From contig JAFSKN010000009.1 of assembly GCA_017448975.1 (NCBI GenBank), forward strand, positions 1-54,382: DNA of 54,382 nt. Direction: 5' to 3'. The notes below the pieces were generated by a model. The model saw only the letters and a list, made by a program, of their open reading frames with translations. It made no database searches and was not told the origin of the DNA. The DNA comes from Clostridia bacterium (lineage in GTDB: Bacteria > Bacillota > Clostridia > Christensenellales > Aristaeellaceae). Every line of letters begins with the position of its first letter. The first letter of the stretch is position 1. The translations under genes were made by a program, and so were the position numbers. This document shows, one piece after another, positions 16,409 to 24,302 of the stretch.

Positions 16409-16776
16409 GCGTCCTCTCCTTCCGGCCATTCGATGGGAACGCCGCGCAGCCCCGCTTCGTACAGCAGGCCGCAGGTGGTAAAGGCCGTTTCCTTGGTGGT
16501 CATGACGATCAGGCCCTGTTCGTCCGCCGTTTCCAGAATATCGTCCGTGGGGATCTTGCCCCGGGCGAATACCAAGCATTTTAAATCCAGCATATCCGCC
16601 GTGCGCATGACGTGGGGGTTGGTCAGGCCCGTGATCAGCACTGTTTTTTCGTTTACAAAAGCCAGCACGTCGCTCATCAGATCGGAGCAGCAGGCTGTGC
16701 GGGCGGGATTATCCAGCTTTTCTTCGTGGCAAAGCACCTTGGCGTGCAGTACCTTTACCATATCCCGAAATGTCAT
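16405..16776 (-). CDS. DRTGG-domain protein
   Basis: A small protein (123 residues from 16776; a start two codons upstream at 16782 is possible but sits only one base from GGGGG). It matches the DRTGG domain, with the central ADMLDLKCLVFARGKIPTDD preceded by VLITGLTNPHVMRTA. This Rossmann-like domain is known as a ligand-binding add-on to CBS-domain, phosphotransacetylase and HPr-kinase relatives. Alone and beside a HATPase and a hydrogenase-like protein, it most likely acts as a nucleotide- or metabolite-responsive partner. It is the first gene of the minus-strand operon. Confidence 0.8.
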   Translation of the reverse strand: MTFRDMVKVLHAKVLCHEEKLDNPARTACCSDLMSDVLAFVNEKTVLITGLTNPHVMRTADMLDLKCLVFARGKIPTDDILETADEQGLIVMTTKETAFTTCGLLYEAGLRGVPIEWPEGEDA

Positions 16777-16894
16777 ATTCATTCCCCCGTATCAAAAAAA
16801 GATCATAAAATACTATACCTTGTTTCCTTATATATGTCAACCATTTGGGCAAATTTTCGTCAAAAGACACATTTTTCAGCGCTTCATTCATGTC

Positions 16895-16923
16895 TTGCAA
16901 TCGCTGTCCTGTCGTGATATAAT
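16895..16923 (+). promoter_or_regulatory. Sigma-A promoter of the DtxR-type regulator
   Basis: TTGCAA (16895-16900), 17 bases, then TATAAT (16918-16923), with TG two bases before the -10 (TGATATAAT). It lies about 60 bases upstream of the ATG. The same GTGATATAAT word recurs at the DUF1836 gene. Confidence 0.8.
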
Positions 16924-16985
16924 AAAAATGGAAAAAACGGGAAATATGAATGAGCCCGCAAGGACGGGCCGAAAGGAAGAACACC

Positions 16986-17366
16986 ATGAACATTCATAAA
17001 TCAGCCGAAGATTACCTGGAAATGATTTTGATGCTGCGGGAGCAGAAAGGCTATGCCCGTTCTATCGACATTGCCGCCGGTTTGGGGGTGACCAAGCCTT
17101 CCGTCAGCTTCGCCATGAAAAAACTGCGGGAAAACGGCTATATCCTCATGGACGAGGGCAACTATATCACCCTGACGGAAGCGGGCATGAAAATCGCCCA
17201 GCGCATCTATGAGCGGCATAAGGCCCTGACCGCAGTTTTGCAGCAAATCGGCGTGGACGAAAAGACCGCCCGGGAGGACGCCTGCAAAATCGAGCACGAT
17301 ATTTCCGACGAGACCTTCAACGCCGTCCTCCGGCATATCGAACAAAAATCAAAGAGTGAAAAGTGA
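16986..17366 (+). CDS. DtxR/MntR-family metal-dependent transcriptional regulator
   Basis: A 126-residue iron/manganese-type repressor. The winged helix-turn-helix (about residues 5-62) contains SAEDYLEMILMLREQKGYAR, then SIDIAAGLGVTKPSVSFAMK and the wing ENGYILMDEGNYITLTEAG. A dimerisation/metal region with ERHKALTAVL and ACKIEHDIS follows, where Glu, His and Cys-type ligands are expected. No SH3-like third domain is present, as in MntR. Start at ATG 16986 with GAAAGGAAGA upstream. The final residues (KSKSEK) and stop are encoded by the left arm of a dispersed inverted-repeat element (17355-17436), so the native C terminus has been overwritten. The target genes are not evident in this window. 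Confidence 0.88.
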   Translation: MNIHKSAEDYLEMILMLREQKGYARSIDIAAGLGVTKPSVSFAMKKLRENGYILMDEGNYITLTEAGMKIAQRIYERHKALTAVLQQIGVDEKTAREDACKIEHDISDETFNAVLRHIEQKSKSEK

Positions 17367-17436
17367 AGATTTGAATCGGCCGCGCTTTGTCCGGTAAAAG
17401 CCATTGCCGGCCATATCAAATTCCACTTTCCACTTT
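17355..17436. repeat. REP-like palindromic element, copy A
   Basis: The left arm AGTGAAAAGTGAAGATTTGA (17355-17374) and a right arm ending in TTCCACTTTCCACTTTT (about 17420-17436) are imperfect inverted repeats, enclosing a GC-rich hairpin (CGGCCG with GCCGGCC). The left 21 bases recur exactly, inverted, at 22508-22528. A small dispersed element is the simplest reading. Confidence 0.6.
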
Positions 17437-17439
17437 TGT

Positions 17440-17480
17440 AAAAAACCCGCCTTTCCTCCGTGGGAAAAGCGGGCTTTTTA
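17440..17480. terminator. Bidirectional terminator between the regulator and glycosyltransferase genes
   Basis: AAAACCCGC with CTTTCC on the left pairs with GGGAAA and GCGGGCTTTTT on the right. A-run and T-run at the two ends let it serve both convergent genes. Confidence 0.8.
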
Positions 17481-18536
17481 TCAGCCGAATTTCATGATCT
17501 TATGGCCTATATGGTACATGTTTGTTTGCAGCCGCTGAACCAGCCTGCTTTTGGCATTGGACATGGCGCCAAAAGGATTGCGGATCAGCGCCTGATACAG
17601 CGCCGGGTCAAAATCCCGGATATTCTGCCACATATTTTCATGCAGCTTCCGGCTTTCTTCATTGTCCGCAATAAAATGCAGGGCGGAGAGGGACCAAATC
17701 TGTGCCGCTGCATTATTGATCATGTAGGTTTTCAGCGGTTTGGGCAGGGCGTCCAAATCAGCCTTCCGCCAGGAAGTGGTCATCTGCGTGACCATATTGG
17801 TGAGCTGAACCAGCCGTTTCAGCAGGTTTTCTTCGTTGACGGACTGCCCTTCCCGCCCCACGTTATAGCCGTATACCTTTTGATGCAGGTACAGCAGGTT
17901 TTTCGTCCAGGGAAGGGGTTTATAGACGTAGACGTTATCCTCGTAAAACGTATGCTCCGGCAGGCGGAACTGATGCTCCCGCAGAAGGGCGGTACGGTAC
18001 ACCAAAGCGTGAATGAGGAACTGCTTGGAAACGCCGAAGCGCCTGCATTCCGACCACTGGAACAGCCTGCCCTGGGGCATGACGCTTTCGTAGGTCATGC
18101 TGAACACGTTATGCGTTTCCTCCCGGTCATAGGCGTAATCGTGCACCACAAGGTCAGCCTGACGGTCAGGGGAAGCGTGGCTCCTGAGCAGGGATAAGAG
18201 CGCTTGAAGCGCCTCCGGGTCGATGCGGTCATCCGAGTCTACCACCTTGAAATAGAGGCCCTGGGCCGTTTCGATGCCCCGGTTCAGGCCGGAGCCATGG
18301 CCGCCGTTGGGCTGATGGATCACCCGGACGATACCGGGATATTCAGCCGCCAGCCGGTCGCCAATCTTTCCGGTATCATCCTTTGAACCGTCGTTTACCA
18401 GCAGAATATCCATTTCCCTGCCGCCTGCCAGCAGCCCTTTGACGGCGCGTTCCATATAAGCGGCGGAATTATAGCACGGCACCACCGCCGTGAGCAATTT
18501 GGTATTGGAAGAATTGGTACTGCGATCCAGAGCCAT
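17481..18536 (-). CDS. Family 2 glycosyltransferase
   Basis: A 351-residue GT-A-fold enzyme that moves a sugar from a nucleotide-sugar donor to a cell-surface glycan or lipid. N-terminal motifs are TAVVPCYNSAAYMERAVKGL (about 16-35), the nucleotide-binding DILLVNDGSKDDTG (about 43-56) and the DxD-type metal site VVDSDDRID (about 98-106), followed by a basic/aromatic acceptor region. No membrane segments, so it is a soluble or peripheral cytoplasmic enzyme. It stands alone with no other surface-polysaccharide genes beside it. The specific sugar is not predictable. It is followed upstream on the same strand by the degV gene. Confidence 0.88.
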   Translation of the reverse strand: MALDRSTNSSNTKLLTAVVPCYNSAAYMERAVKGLLAGGREMDILLVNDGSKDDTGKIGDRLAAEYPGIVRVIHQPNGGHGSGLNRGIETAQGLYFKVVDSDDRIDPEALQALLSLLRSHASPDRQADLVVHDYAYDREETHNVFSMTYESVMPQGRLFQWSECRRFGVSKQFLIHALVYRTALLREHQFRLPEHTFYEDNVYVYKPLPWTKNLLYLHQKVYGYNVGREGQSVNEENLLKRLVQLTNMVTQMTTSWRKADLDALPKPLKTYMINNAAAQIWSLSALHFIADNEESRKLHENMWQNIRDFDPALYQALIRNPFGAMSNAKSRLVQRLQTNMYHIGHKIMKFG

Positions 18537-18557
18537 GTGCGTAATCCCTTCTTTTCT

Positions 18558-19436
18558 TCATTTCACTGCCACGGGGGAGAAGAAGAACAGCGCCATGGCC
18601 CCGGGACCCACATGAGAGCCTGTACCCGGCTCGTAGCAGCGGATCAGCACGTCCTTTACGCTGCGCTTCTTTTTCAGCAGCCCGGCTAAATAATTGGCGT
18701 CCGCTTCGCAGTCGCCGTGGGCGATGGCGACGATTTCCCCTTCTTCCGCATTGGCATGCTGATCGAACAGGTCAGCCAGGGCCTGGAGGGATTTTTTCCG
18801 CCCGATCACCCTGCCGCAGCTGACGATTTTGCCCTCGGAATCGCCTGTAAGCAAAGGCTTGATATTGGCAAGGGAACCGATGCGCGCGGTCAGGCTGGAA
18901 ACGCGTCCGCCCTTGTGCAGAAACATCAGATCGTCCACCGTGAAATACTGGCACATGCGGCGCTTGTTTTCCTCCGCCCATTGAACCACGGCGTCCATTC
19001 TGGCCTTGGCTTTGCGCATTACGGCGGCTTTCAGGGCAAAGATGCCCTCGCCGAAGGAAGCGGCCAGGGTGTCCACCACGCGGATAACGCGGCCGGGATA
19101 CTCCTTCATCAGTTCAGCGGCGGCTTCCCTGGCGGCGGCGCAGGTGCCACTGATGCCGCTGGACATGGCGAAAAACAGAATGTCCTGCCCTGTTTTTACG
19201 ATGGGCTCAAAGGCCTGGCGGAATTGGCTGATATTGACCATGGAGGTTTTCACGGGCCCGGTTTCCCGCAGCGCTTCATAAAAGGAATGGCCGTTAAAAA
19301 CCTTGGCGTCGTCATAACAGGGCATTTCCCCCTCCTTGGTCATGCACGTGAGGGGAATCACTTCGATGCCCGCGTCGTGGGCCAGATCGGGGGTGATATT
19401 GGAGGAAGAATCGGTGAAAATCGCGAAATCATCCAT
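18558..19436 (-). CDS. DegV-family fatty-acid-binding protein
   Basis: A 292-residue DegV protein. These bind a fatty acid and, as FakB, present it to the kinase FakA for membrane-lipid synthesis. Landmarks: FTDSSSNITPDLAHDAGIEV at the N terminus, the SSGISGT loop (about 109-115), a VVDT strand, FTVDDLMFLHKGGRVSSLTA, and the C-terminal YEPGTGSHVGPGAMALFF, where Thr/Ser contact the carboxylate. The start at 19436 has AAAGGA 12 bases upstream; longer frames are not supported by a ribosome site. No FakA homologue is present nearby. Confidence 0.88.
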   Translation of the reverse strand: MDDFAIFTDSSSNITPDLAHDAGIEVIPLTCMTKEGEMPCYDDAKVFNGHSFYEALRETGPVKTSMVNISQFRQAFEPIVKTGQDILFFAMSSGISGTCAAAREAAAELMKEYPGRVIRVVDTLAASFGEGIFALKAAVMRKAKARMDAVVQWAEENKRRMCQYFTVDDLMFLHKGGRVSSLTARIGSLANIKPLLTGDSEGKIVSCGRVIGRKKSLQALADLFDQHANAEEGEIVAIAHGDCEADANYLAGLLKKKRSVKDVLIRCYEPGTGSHVGPGAMALFFFSPVAVK

Positions 19437-19486
19437 TTGGGAGTTTGTCCTTTCTAAGAGAGGTGGCGCGGCGGCGCGCCTTGTGA

Positions 19487-19492
19487 TATAAT
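19487..19492 (+). promoter_or_regulatory. Extended -10 element for the DUF1836 gene
   Basis: TGATATAAT ending at 19492, preceded by TTGTGA. No clear -35 hexamer at 17 bases, which fits an extended -10 promoter. Transcription would begin near 19499, arguing for the GTG start at 19531 over the ATG at 19507. Confidence 0.5.
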
Positions 19493-19530
19493 GAAAAAAG
19501 ATCGAAATGCGAACGAGGGAGGAAACGCCG

Positions 19531-20097
19531 GTGGAAGCACAAAAGAGCCACATCCGGGAAAAGCTAAAAGAATGGGACCGCCTGCTGGAGGAATACCGCC
19601 TGCCGGGATGGAATGATTTTCCCGAGCTGCCGCTGTACATGGATCAGGTGATTTACCTGATGGATCAGTACCTGTCTCCGCTGCCCAGGGAGGCGGAGCA
19701 GAAGGCGGTGACGCCGGCCATGATCAACAATTACGTGAAGCTGGGCATGATGCCGCGCCCCGTAAAAAAACGCTATACCCGGGCGCATTTGGCCTGTTTG
19801 GTCATGGTGTGCGTGCTCAAGCAAACCGTCAGCGCCGCCGAAATCAAAAAATTAGTGCCCGCGGAGTTGGGCGAGGAGGACATCCGGGCGCTGTACGAAA
19901 CCTTTTCCGCCGTTTTCCAGGGCGGCAAGCAGGCTTTCCGGGAAAACGCGGAAAGGGACGCGGCCCAGGTATTCGGGGCGGAGGATACTTCCGTCAGCGA
20001 TCTTGTTTTCCGGGCGTCGTTCCTGTCCGCCCTGTGGCAGAATTTGGCGAAGCTGGCGCTGGCCCTTTACCCGGAAGGGGACGGGGAAAAACGATGA
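19531..20097 (+). CDS. DUF1836 domain protein
   Basis: A 188-residue protein (from the GTG at 19531, with GAGGGAGG 8 bases upstream) carrying the DUF1836 pattern: LPLYMDQVIYLMDQYL, then TPAMINNYVKLGMMPRPVKK and HLACLVMVCVLKQTVSAAEI. This resembles a MerR-like winged-helix fold, in which 'MINNYVKxGxxPxPxKKRY' is the DNA-contact segment, so a regulatory role is likely though unproven for the family. The second half is helical with no known motif. It is transcribed away from degV and ends at a hairpin. Confidence 0.8.
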   Translation: MEAQKSHIREKLKEWDRLLEEYRLPGWNDFPELPLYMDQVIYLMDQYLSPLPREAEQKAVTPAMINNYVKLGMMPRPVKKRYTRAHLACLVMVCVLKQTVSAAEIKKLVPAELGEEDIRALYETFSAVFQGGKQAFRENAERDAAQVFGAEDTSVSDLVFRASFLSALWQNLAKLALALYPEGDGEKR

Positions 20098-20122
20098 CCG
20101 TCCGGTGAAATAGACGTGCAGA

Positions 20123-20150
20123 TGGGGCTGCCTGATTTCAGGCAGCCCCA
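20123..20150. terminator. Strong hairpin between convergent genes
   Basis: TGGGGCTGCCT (20123-20133) with its perfect complement (20140-20150) and a 6-base loop. The T-run is weak on both sides, so it is called a terminator mainly from its position between two convergent stops. Confidence 0.6.
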
Positions 20151-20159
20151 TATTTGCGG

Positions 20160-21578
20160 TCAGGAGCCGAAGGGGTAAGCGCCCTCCAGCAGCGTTCTCA
20201 GGGTGGCGGGCCCCGCCACACCGTCAATGGTCAGGCCGTTGTAGCGCTGGAATGTTTTTACCGCGTTTTCCGTGTCTTCGCCGAAGTAGCCATCGGCTTT
20301 CCCGGTGAAGTAGCCTTGATTCCTGAGGGCCTTCTGCAGATCCTCCACGGGCGTGCCGTACATGCCGCGCCGCAGGGTGGCGTACAGGTTGCCCGGAGCG
20401 GGCGTGACCTTCACATAGATATTATCGGGAATGGGCGTGGGGCTGGGCCGGAGCGTGGGCTTGGCCGTGGGCCTGGGCGTAGCGGTTGCCGTTGCGGACT
20501 TGGCGGAGGAGGAGAACAGCCTGTTCAGGGTGCCGCCGCCGGCGACGCCGTCCGCCGTGAGGCCGTGTTTCTGCTGGAAAGCCTTCACAGCGTCCGAGGT
20601 GCCGGAGCCGAAGGAGCCGTCCACACTGCCCTTGTAATAGCCCAGAGATTTCAGCTTTTGCTGCAAAAGCCGCACGGCGGCCTTCTCCGAGCTGCCTTCC
20701 TTCAGGGAAATGCCGATGATACCGGCGGCGGAGGAAGCCTTTTTCGCGGAGGAGGAATACAGGGCTTTCAGGGTTTCGGGGCCTGCCACGCCGTCCGCGT
20801 AGCTGGTGTTGCGCCGCTGGAAAGCAATCACGCCCGCTTCGGTGGCATTATCGAAATTGGAGGTGGCCTTGCCAAGCAGATAACCCAGAGAAATCAGCCG
20901 CTCCTGCATCTGCTTTACCTGCTTGCCGCTGTTGCCGTTGCGCAGGTAAGTGTTGGTGGAATAGGAGGGCGTGGCGGTGGCCTTGGGGGTGGGGGAAGCG
21001 GTGGGCTTCACCGTGGCTCTGGCGGTTTGAAGCTTCGCCATGGTGGCGCTGCCCACCTTGCCGTCCACGGTCAGGCCGTACTGCTTCTGGAAAGCTTTTA
21101 CCGCTTTTTCGGTGGCCTCGCCGAAATCGCCGTCCACAGTGCCTTTATAGAAGCCCAAGGCCTTGAGCTTTGATTGCAGGTTGCGCACATCCTGCCCCTG
21201 GGAACCAAGCTTCAGCGATCCGGTGGGGGTGGCGGTGGGCTTTGGGGTGGGCCCGGGGGTCACCAGGGTATTGGGTGAAGGAACGGCTGTTATAATGGGC
21301 CCCACCGTCATCCAATTGCTGACGGACCCCGTGGGCAGGCCAATGATCGTGCCCTGGCTATTGCCGGTATTGTTTTGATCCGGCGTATCGGTGGGCAAAT
21401 CGGTGGGCTTGCTGGGCGCAGCTGTGGGCTGCGGCGTGTCCGGCTGATACACGGGGAAACTCAGCGAATCGCCGCTTTGATTCCCGGTGGCAATATTATT
21501 GGGCTCCACATAGCAGCCGCCCAGCAGCAGCGACAGTACGATCAGCAGAGCGACGAACGCGGCCTTTGCAGACTTCAT
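20160..21578 (-). CDS. Lipoprotein with four peptidoglycan-binding domains
   Basis: A 472-residue surface lipoprotein. A signal peptide with lipobox LLGGC (Cys22) is followed by a Pro/Thr/Asn-rich linker and four PG_binding_1 modules at about residues 121-185, 210-272, 293-355 and 402-466. Each has the signature VRNLQSKLKALGFYKGTVDG, 'FG..T..AV..FQ...GLT.DG.AG..T...L'. The modules are separated by low-complexity Pro/Thr/Ala linkers such as KPTASPTPKATATPS. There is no catalytic domain, so it probably anchors or scaffolds at the cell wall or spore cortex rather than cutting it. It is monocistronic. Confidence 0.88.
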   Translation of the reverse strand: MKSAKAAFVALLIVLSLLLGGCYVEPNNIATGNQSGDSLSFPVYQPDTPQPTAAPSKPTDLPTDTPDQNNTGNSQGTIIGLPTGSVSNWMTVGPIITAVPSPNTLVTPGPTPKPTATPTGSLKLGSQGQDVRNLQSKLKALGFYKGTVDGDFGEATEKAVKAFQKQYGLTVDGKVGSATMAKLQTARATVKPTASPTPKATATPSYSTNTYLRNGNSGKQVKQMQERLISLGYLLGKATSNFDNATEAGVIAFQRRNTSYADGVAGPETLKALYSSSAKKASSAAGIIGISLKEGSSEKAAVRLLQQKLKSLGYYKGSVDGSFGSGTSDAVKAFQQKHGLTADGVAGGGTLNRLFSSSAKSATATATPRPTAKPTLRPSPTPIPDNIYVKVTPAPGNLYATLRRGMYGTPVEDLQKALRNQGYFTGKADGYFGEDTENAVKTFQRYNGLTIDGVAGPATLRTLLEGAYPFGS

Positions 21579-21689
21579 GGTATATCCTTCCTTCCAAAGA
21601 TTGATGCTGAGTCAAAAGTCTTTTCATGATGATAGACGAAAAAGCGGGCGAATTTGTTCCTTCTTTTTGGAAAAATGTGCCGGAAAATT

Positions 21690-22292
21690 TTATTCGGAGG
21701 CTGGCAGCACATCTTCACCGGCGTAATGCCACGTTTTAAAACCGATGGCCGCGGCGCTTTGCGTATTGGCCAAGGAATCGTCGATGAACAGCGCGTCCCC
21801 GGGGCTGATCCCGTACCGCTCCGTCAGCAGGGCGAAAATGGCCGGATCGGGCTTGCACACTTTTTCACGGGAGGAAACCACCATGCCGTCCAGCAGCCCC
21901 AAATGGGGGAAAGCGGCGCAGGTGGAAGAAAAAGCGGGCTCCCCGTAGTTGGTCAGGGCGTACAGCCGCTTGCCCATGCTTTTCAGGGCGGGGATCAGGC
22001 GATACAGGGGCAGGGGGCGCATGGTTCTAAAGAATTCATAAAATGCGCACAGCACCATGTTCTTTCCATCCGGCACCCCGGCCTTGTCCGCGATGCTTTG
22101 GGCGATTGCTTCGTTGGTTTCCACGCCCAAATCGAACGCGGACCAGCGCAAATCGGGGCCGAAAGTAGCGCGGAAAAGGGCTTCCCGATGCTCCTGAGGC
22201 AAAAGGGAGGCGACCTTTTGCGGTTCAAAGGTGAGCAGCACGTTGCCCACGTCGAACACGATCACGTCCGTTTCCAATAATCTTGCGTCCAT
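21690..22292 (-). CDS. HAD-superfamily phosphatase (subfamily IA, YihX-like)
   Basis: A 200-residue haloacid-dehalogenase-fold hydrolase. Motif I is VIVFDVGNVLLTFEP (about 10-24; the Asp before VGN is the nucleophile), motif II is the TNYGEP strand (about 111-116), motif III is the Lys in REKVCKPDP (about 140-148), and motif IV is FIDDSLANTQSA (about 168-179). The DVGNVL form of motif I and a small helical cap are typical of the YihX/epoxide-hydrolase N-terminal-like group, which dephosphorylates small sugar phosphates. It stands alone and the substrate is unknown. Confidence 0.85.
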   Translation of the reverse strand: MDARLLETDVIVFDVGNVLLTFEPQKVASLLPQEHREALFRATFGPDLRWSAFDLGVETNEAIAQSIADKAGVPDGKNMVLCAFYEFFRTMRPLPLYRLIPALKSMGKRLYALTNYGEPAFSSTCAAFPHLGLLDGMVVSSREKVCKPDPAIFALLTERYGISPGDALFIDDSLANTQSAAAIGFKTWHYAGEDVLPASE

Positions 22293-22440
22293 TCTTCATG
22301 CCTCCACTCGTATAGCATACCATAAAACGCCGCCGAATACAATCACTTTCCTGCCGACACTTTCCGCCAAAACACAAAAAATTTCGTCTGGCGAGGCAAA
22401 AATGCCCGCAGGACGCGCCTGCGGACTTAAACGGGACTGA

Positions 22441-22545
22441 ACCGGAAAGTGAAAAGCGGAAATCTGAAACAGTCCGCGATAACCGCCGCCACTCCAAACG
22501 CGAATTGTTCAAATCTTCACTTTTCACTTTTCAATTTCCACTTTT
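22441..22545. repeat. REP-like palindromic element, copy B
   Basis: The right arm 22508-22528 is an exact inverted copy of 17355-17375. The left arm (GGAAAGTGAAAAGCGGAAAT, about 22442-22461) is an imperfect complement. The interior is GC-rich with CGCG words. The rest of the 284-base gap between the HAD and esterase genes shows no other feature. Confidence 0.55.
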
Positions 22546-22576
22546 TTGTTTGCTGACCACCGCTGAACAATGATCA

Positions 22577-23353
22577 TCAGATGTATTCGCCTTCCGGCTC
22601 GGGCAGGTTCAGGAACTGGATGAATTCTTTGATGTGCGCGTCCCAGAATTCCCAGGAATGGGCGCCGGGGTCTTCGTGATAGGTGTAATCAAAGGGGTTG
22701 CCCGGCAGGGACTGGAAGAAATCCCGCGTCCGGTGGGCGCTGGCCAGCAGGAAATCGGCGTCCCCGCAGGCGTGATAAATGCGGGGGCAGGGCAGCCCCT
22801 TGTCTACGATCTCCCGGGCGCAGCCCAGGGGGTCCTTGTAGGTGCCCTGCGTGGGGCCGTCCCCGAAGGTGAGGGCATAGCGGGGGCCGTTGTGAAAGCT
22901 GCCTTCCTCGTTTACCGCCCCGGCGCTGATGCACCCGATGGCGGAATAACGTCCCGGATTGCTCAGCCCGATCATCATGCTGCCCGCGCCGCCCATGGAT
23001 AATCCGGCGATGAAATTGTCCTCCCGGCGGGTGGACAGGTTCAGCATTTTGGGCAGGGCTTCCGGCAGTTCCTTGCTGATGTAGGTATAGAATTTCTGGC
23101 CGTGGGCCATGTCGGTGTAGCTGGAATTGTGGGCGGAGGGCATGACGATGGCCAGGCCGTAGGGCGCGGCGTAGCGCACCACGGAGGTGAGGCGCAGCCA
23201 GTCCGAATGGCAGCCGTAGGCCCCGTGGAGCAGCCACAGCACCGGCAGCTTACGACCGGGGGCGTGATCCTTGCGCACGGGCAGCACGATGTCCAGGGTG
23301 ACGCACATGCCCAGGGCGGGGGAAAACATACGCATTTTCGTTAAAGCGGACAT
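22577..23353 (-). CDS. EstA/esterase-D-type carboxylesterase, second gene of the pair
   Basis: A 258-residue 'putative esterase' family alpha/beta-hydrolase, related to tributyrin esterase EstA and S-formylglutathione hydrolase. Nucleophile elbow GLSMGG (Ser about 122), acid Asp in HACGDADFL, and His in PGAHSWEFW near the C terminus. PVLWLLHGAYG-type oxyanion sequence is present at about residue 40. The start at 23353 follows AGGAGG; longer starts lack one. No signal peptide, so it is intracellular. It begins one base after the stop of the adjacent paralogue, so the two are co-translated. Short-chain acyl or sugar esters are plausible substrates. Confidence 0.88.
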   Translation of the reverse strand: MSALTKMRMFSPALGMCVTLDIVLPVRKDHAPGRKLPVLWLLHGAYGCHSDWLRLTSVVRYAAPYGLAIVMPSAHNSSYTDMAHGQKFYTYISKELPEALPKMLNLSTRREDNFIAGLSMGGAGSMMIGLSNPGRYSAIGCISAGAVNEEGSFHNGPRYALTFGDGPTQGTYKDPLGCAREIVDKGLPCPRIYHACGDADFLLASAHRTRDFFQSLPGNPFDYTYHEDPGAHSWEFWDAHIKEFIQFLNLPEPEGEYI

Positions 23354-23354
23354 C

Positions 23355-24146
23355 TTATTTTTCCTCCTTTCCCAGGGGCAGCCAGGAAAGCACGGTCTGA
23401 ATCTTTTCGTCCCAGTACTGCCAGGCGTGAGTGCCGGGGGATTCCTCATACGTCAGCGGCAGGCCCAAAGAAAGCATGTGATCCCTGAATTTCACGTTAT
23501 CGGGATAAAGCCCGTCCTCCGTGCCGCACCACAGATAAAAGTGTACCTCCGGCTTGCCCGCCTTGGCCAAATCCTCGGCGGCGGCGAAAAGATCGTCAAA
23601 GGAGCCGGGCAGCTTGCGCAGATCGCCGAAAACATCCCGCCAGAATTCCTTGGCGGCCAGGCTGCCGTTTCGGGCCAGCCTGACGATGTCCGCGCAGGAG
23701 GAAAGCCCCGCCGCGTAAGAAAAAGTGTCCGCCGCCCGCAGGCCGCATTTCAGCGCGCCGTAGCCGCCCATGGAAAGCCCGGCCACGAAGGTGTCCTCCC
23801 GCCGGGGGCTCATTTGGGGGAACAGGGAACGGCACAGGGCGGGCAGCTCGCTGGAGATAAAATCCCAGTACCGCTCGCCATAGGCCATGTTGGTATAAAA
23901 GCTCAAATCGGCGGCGGGCATCACCACCGCAAGGCCCTTGGCGCTGGCGTAGCGCTCGATGCTGGTGCGCCTAAGCCAGATGGTGTGATCATCGCTCATG
24001 CCGTGGAGCAGGTATAAGGTGGGGCAGCAGGCGCTTTCCTTGCTTTCCATACCGATCAGGCCGCTGGTGTTTTCTGGCAGGATCACCAGGAAATCCACTT
24101 CCCTTTCCAGCGTTTGGGAATGGGCCGTCAGCTCCAATAACGCCAT
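23355..24146 (-). CDS. EstA/esterase-D-type carboxylesterase, first gene of the pair
   Basis: A 263-residue paralogue of the gene downstream. LYLLHGMSDDHTIWLRRTSI forms the oxyanion/cap entry, FVAGLSMGGYGALKCGLRAA the nucleophile elbow (Ser about 129), WCGTEDGLYPDN supplies the acid, and SPGTHAWQYWDE the His. It starts with MALLELTAHSQTLEREVDFL, matching EstA-like tributyrin esterases. Cytoplasmic. It is transcribed from a TTGCGG-17-TATAAT promoter (24209-24181), divergent from the sugar isomerase-like gene. Together with the three secreted esterases it gives this window five ester hydrolases, plus a sixth hydrolase at 44750. Confidence 0.9.
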   Translation of the reverse strand: MALLELTAHSQTLEREVDFLVILPENTSGLIGMESKESACCPTLYLLHGMSDDHTIWLRRTSIERYASAKGLAVVMPAADLSFYTNMAYGERYWDFISSELPALCRSLFPQMSPRREDTFVAGLSMGGYGALKCGLRAADTFSYAAGLSSCADIVRLARNGSLAAKEFWRDVFGDLRKLPGSFDDLFAAAEDLAKAGKPEVHFYLWCGTEDGLYPDNVKFRDHMLSLGLPLTYEESPGTHAWQYWDEKIQTVLSWLPLGKEEK

Positions 24147-24180
24147 AACACATCGCTTCCTTTTCTTTCGTTGTTATTTT

Positions 24181-24209
24181 ATTATAACACCGCGTTTTCC
24201 CTGCCGCAA
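24181..24209 (-). promoter_or_regulatory. Promoter of the esterase pair
   Basis: On the minus strand TTGCGG (24209-24204), a 17-base spacer, then TATAAT (24186-24181), about 35 bases upstream of the esterase ATG. Confidence 0.65.
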
Positions 24210-24224
24210 CAAGGAAATTTGCAC

Positions 24225-24253
24225 ATGACAAAACGGCGCGGAAGGTGTATAAT
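24225..24253 (+). promoter_or_regulatory. Promoter of the sugar isomerase-like gene
   Basis: ATGACA (24225-24230), a 17-base spacer, then TATAAT (24248-24253). It diverges from the esterase promoter with about 16 bases between the two -35 elements, allowing shared regulation. Confidence 0.65.
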
Positions 24254-24302
24254 TCCGGTAAAGAGAAAGCGGCCAAGGCCGCAAAGAACGGAGGACGGCG
24301 AT

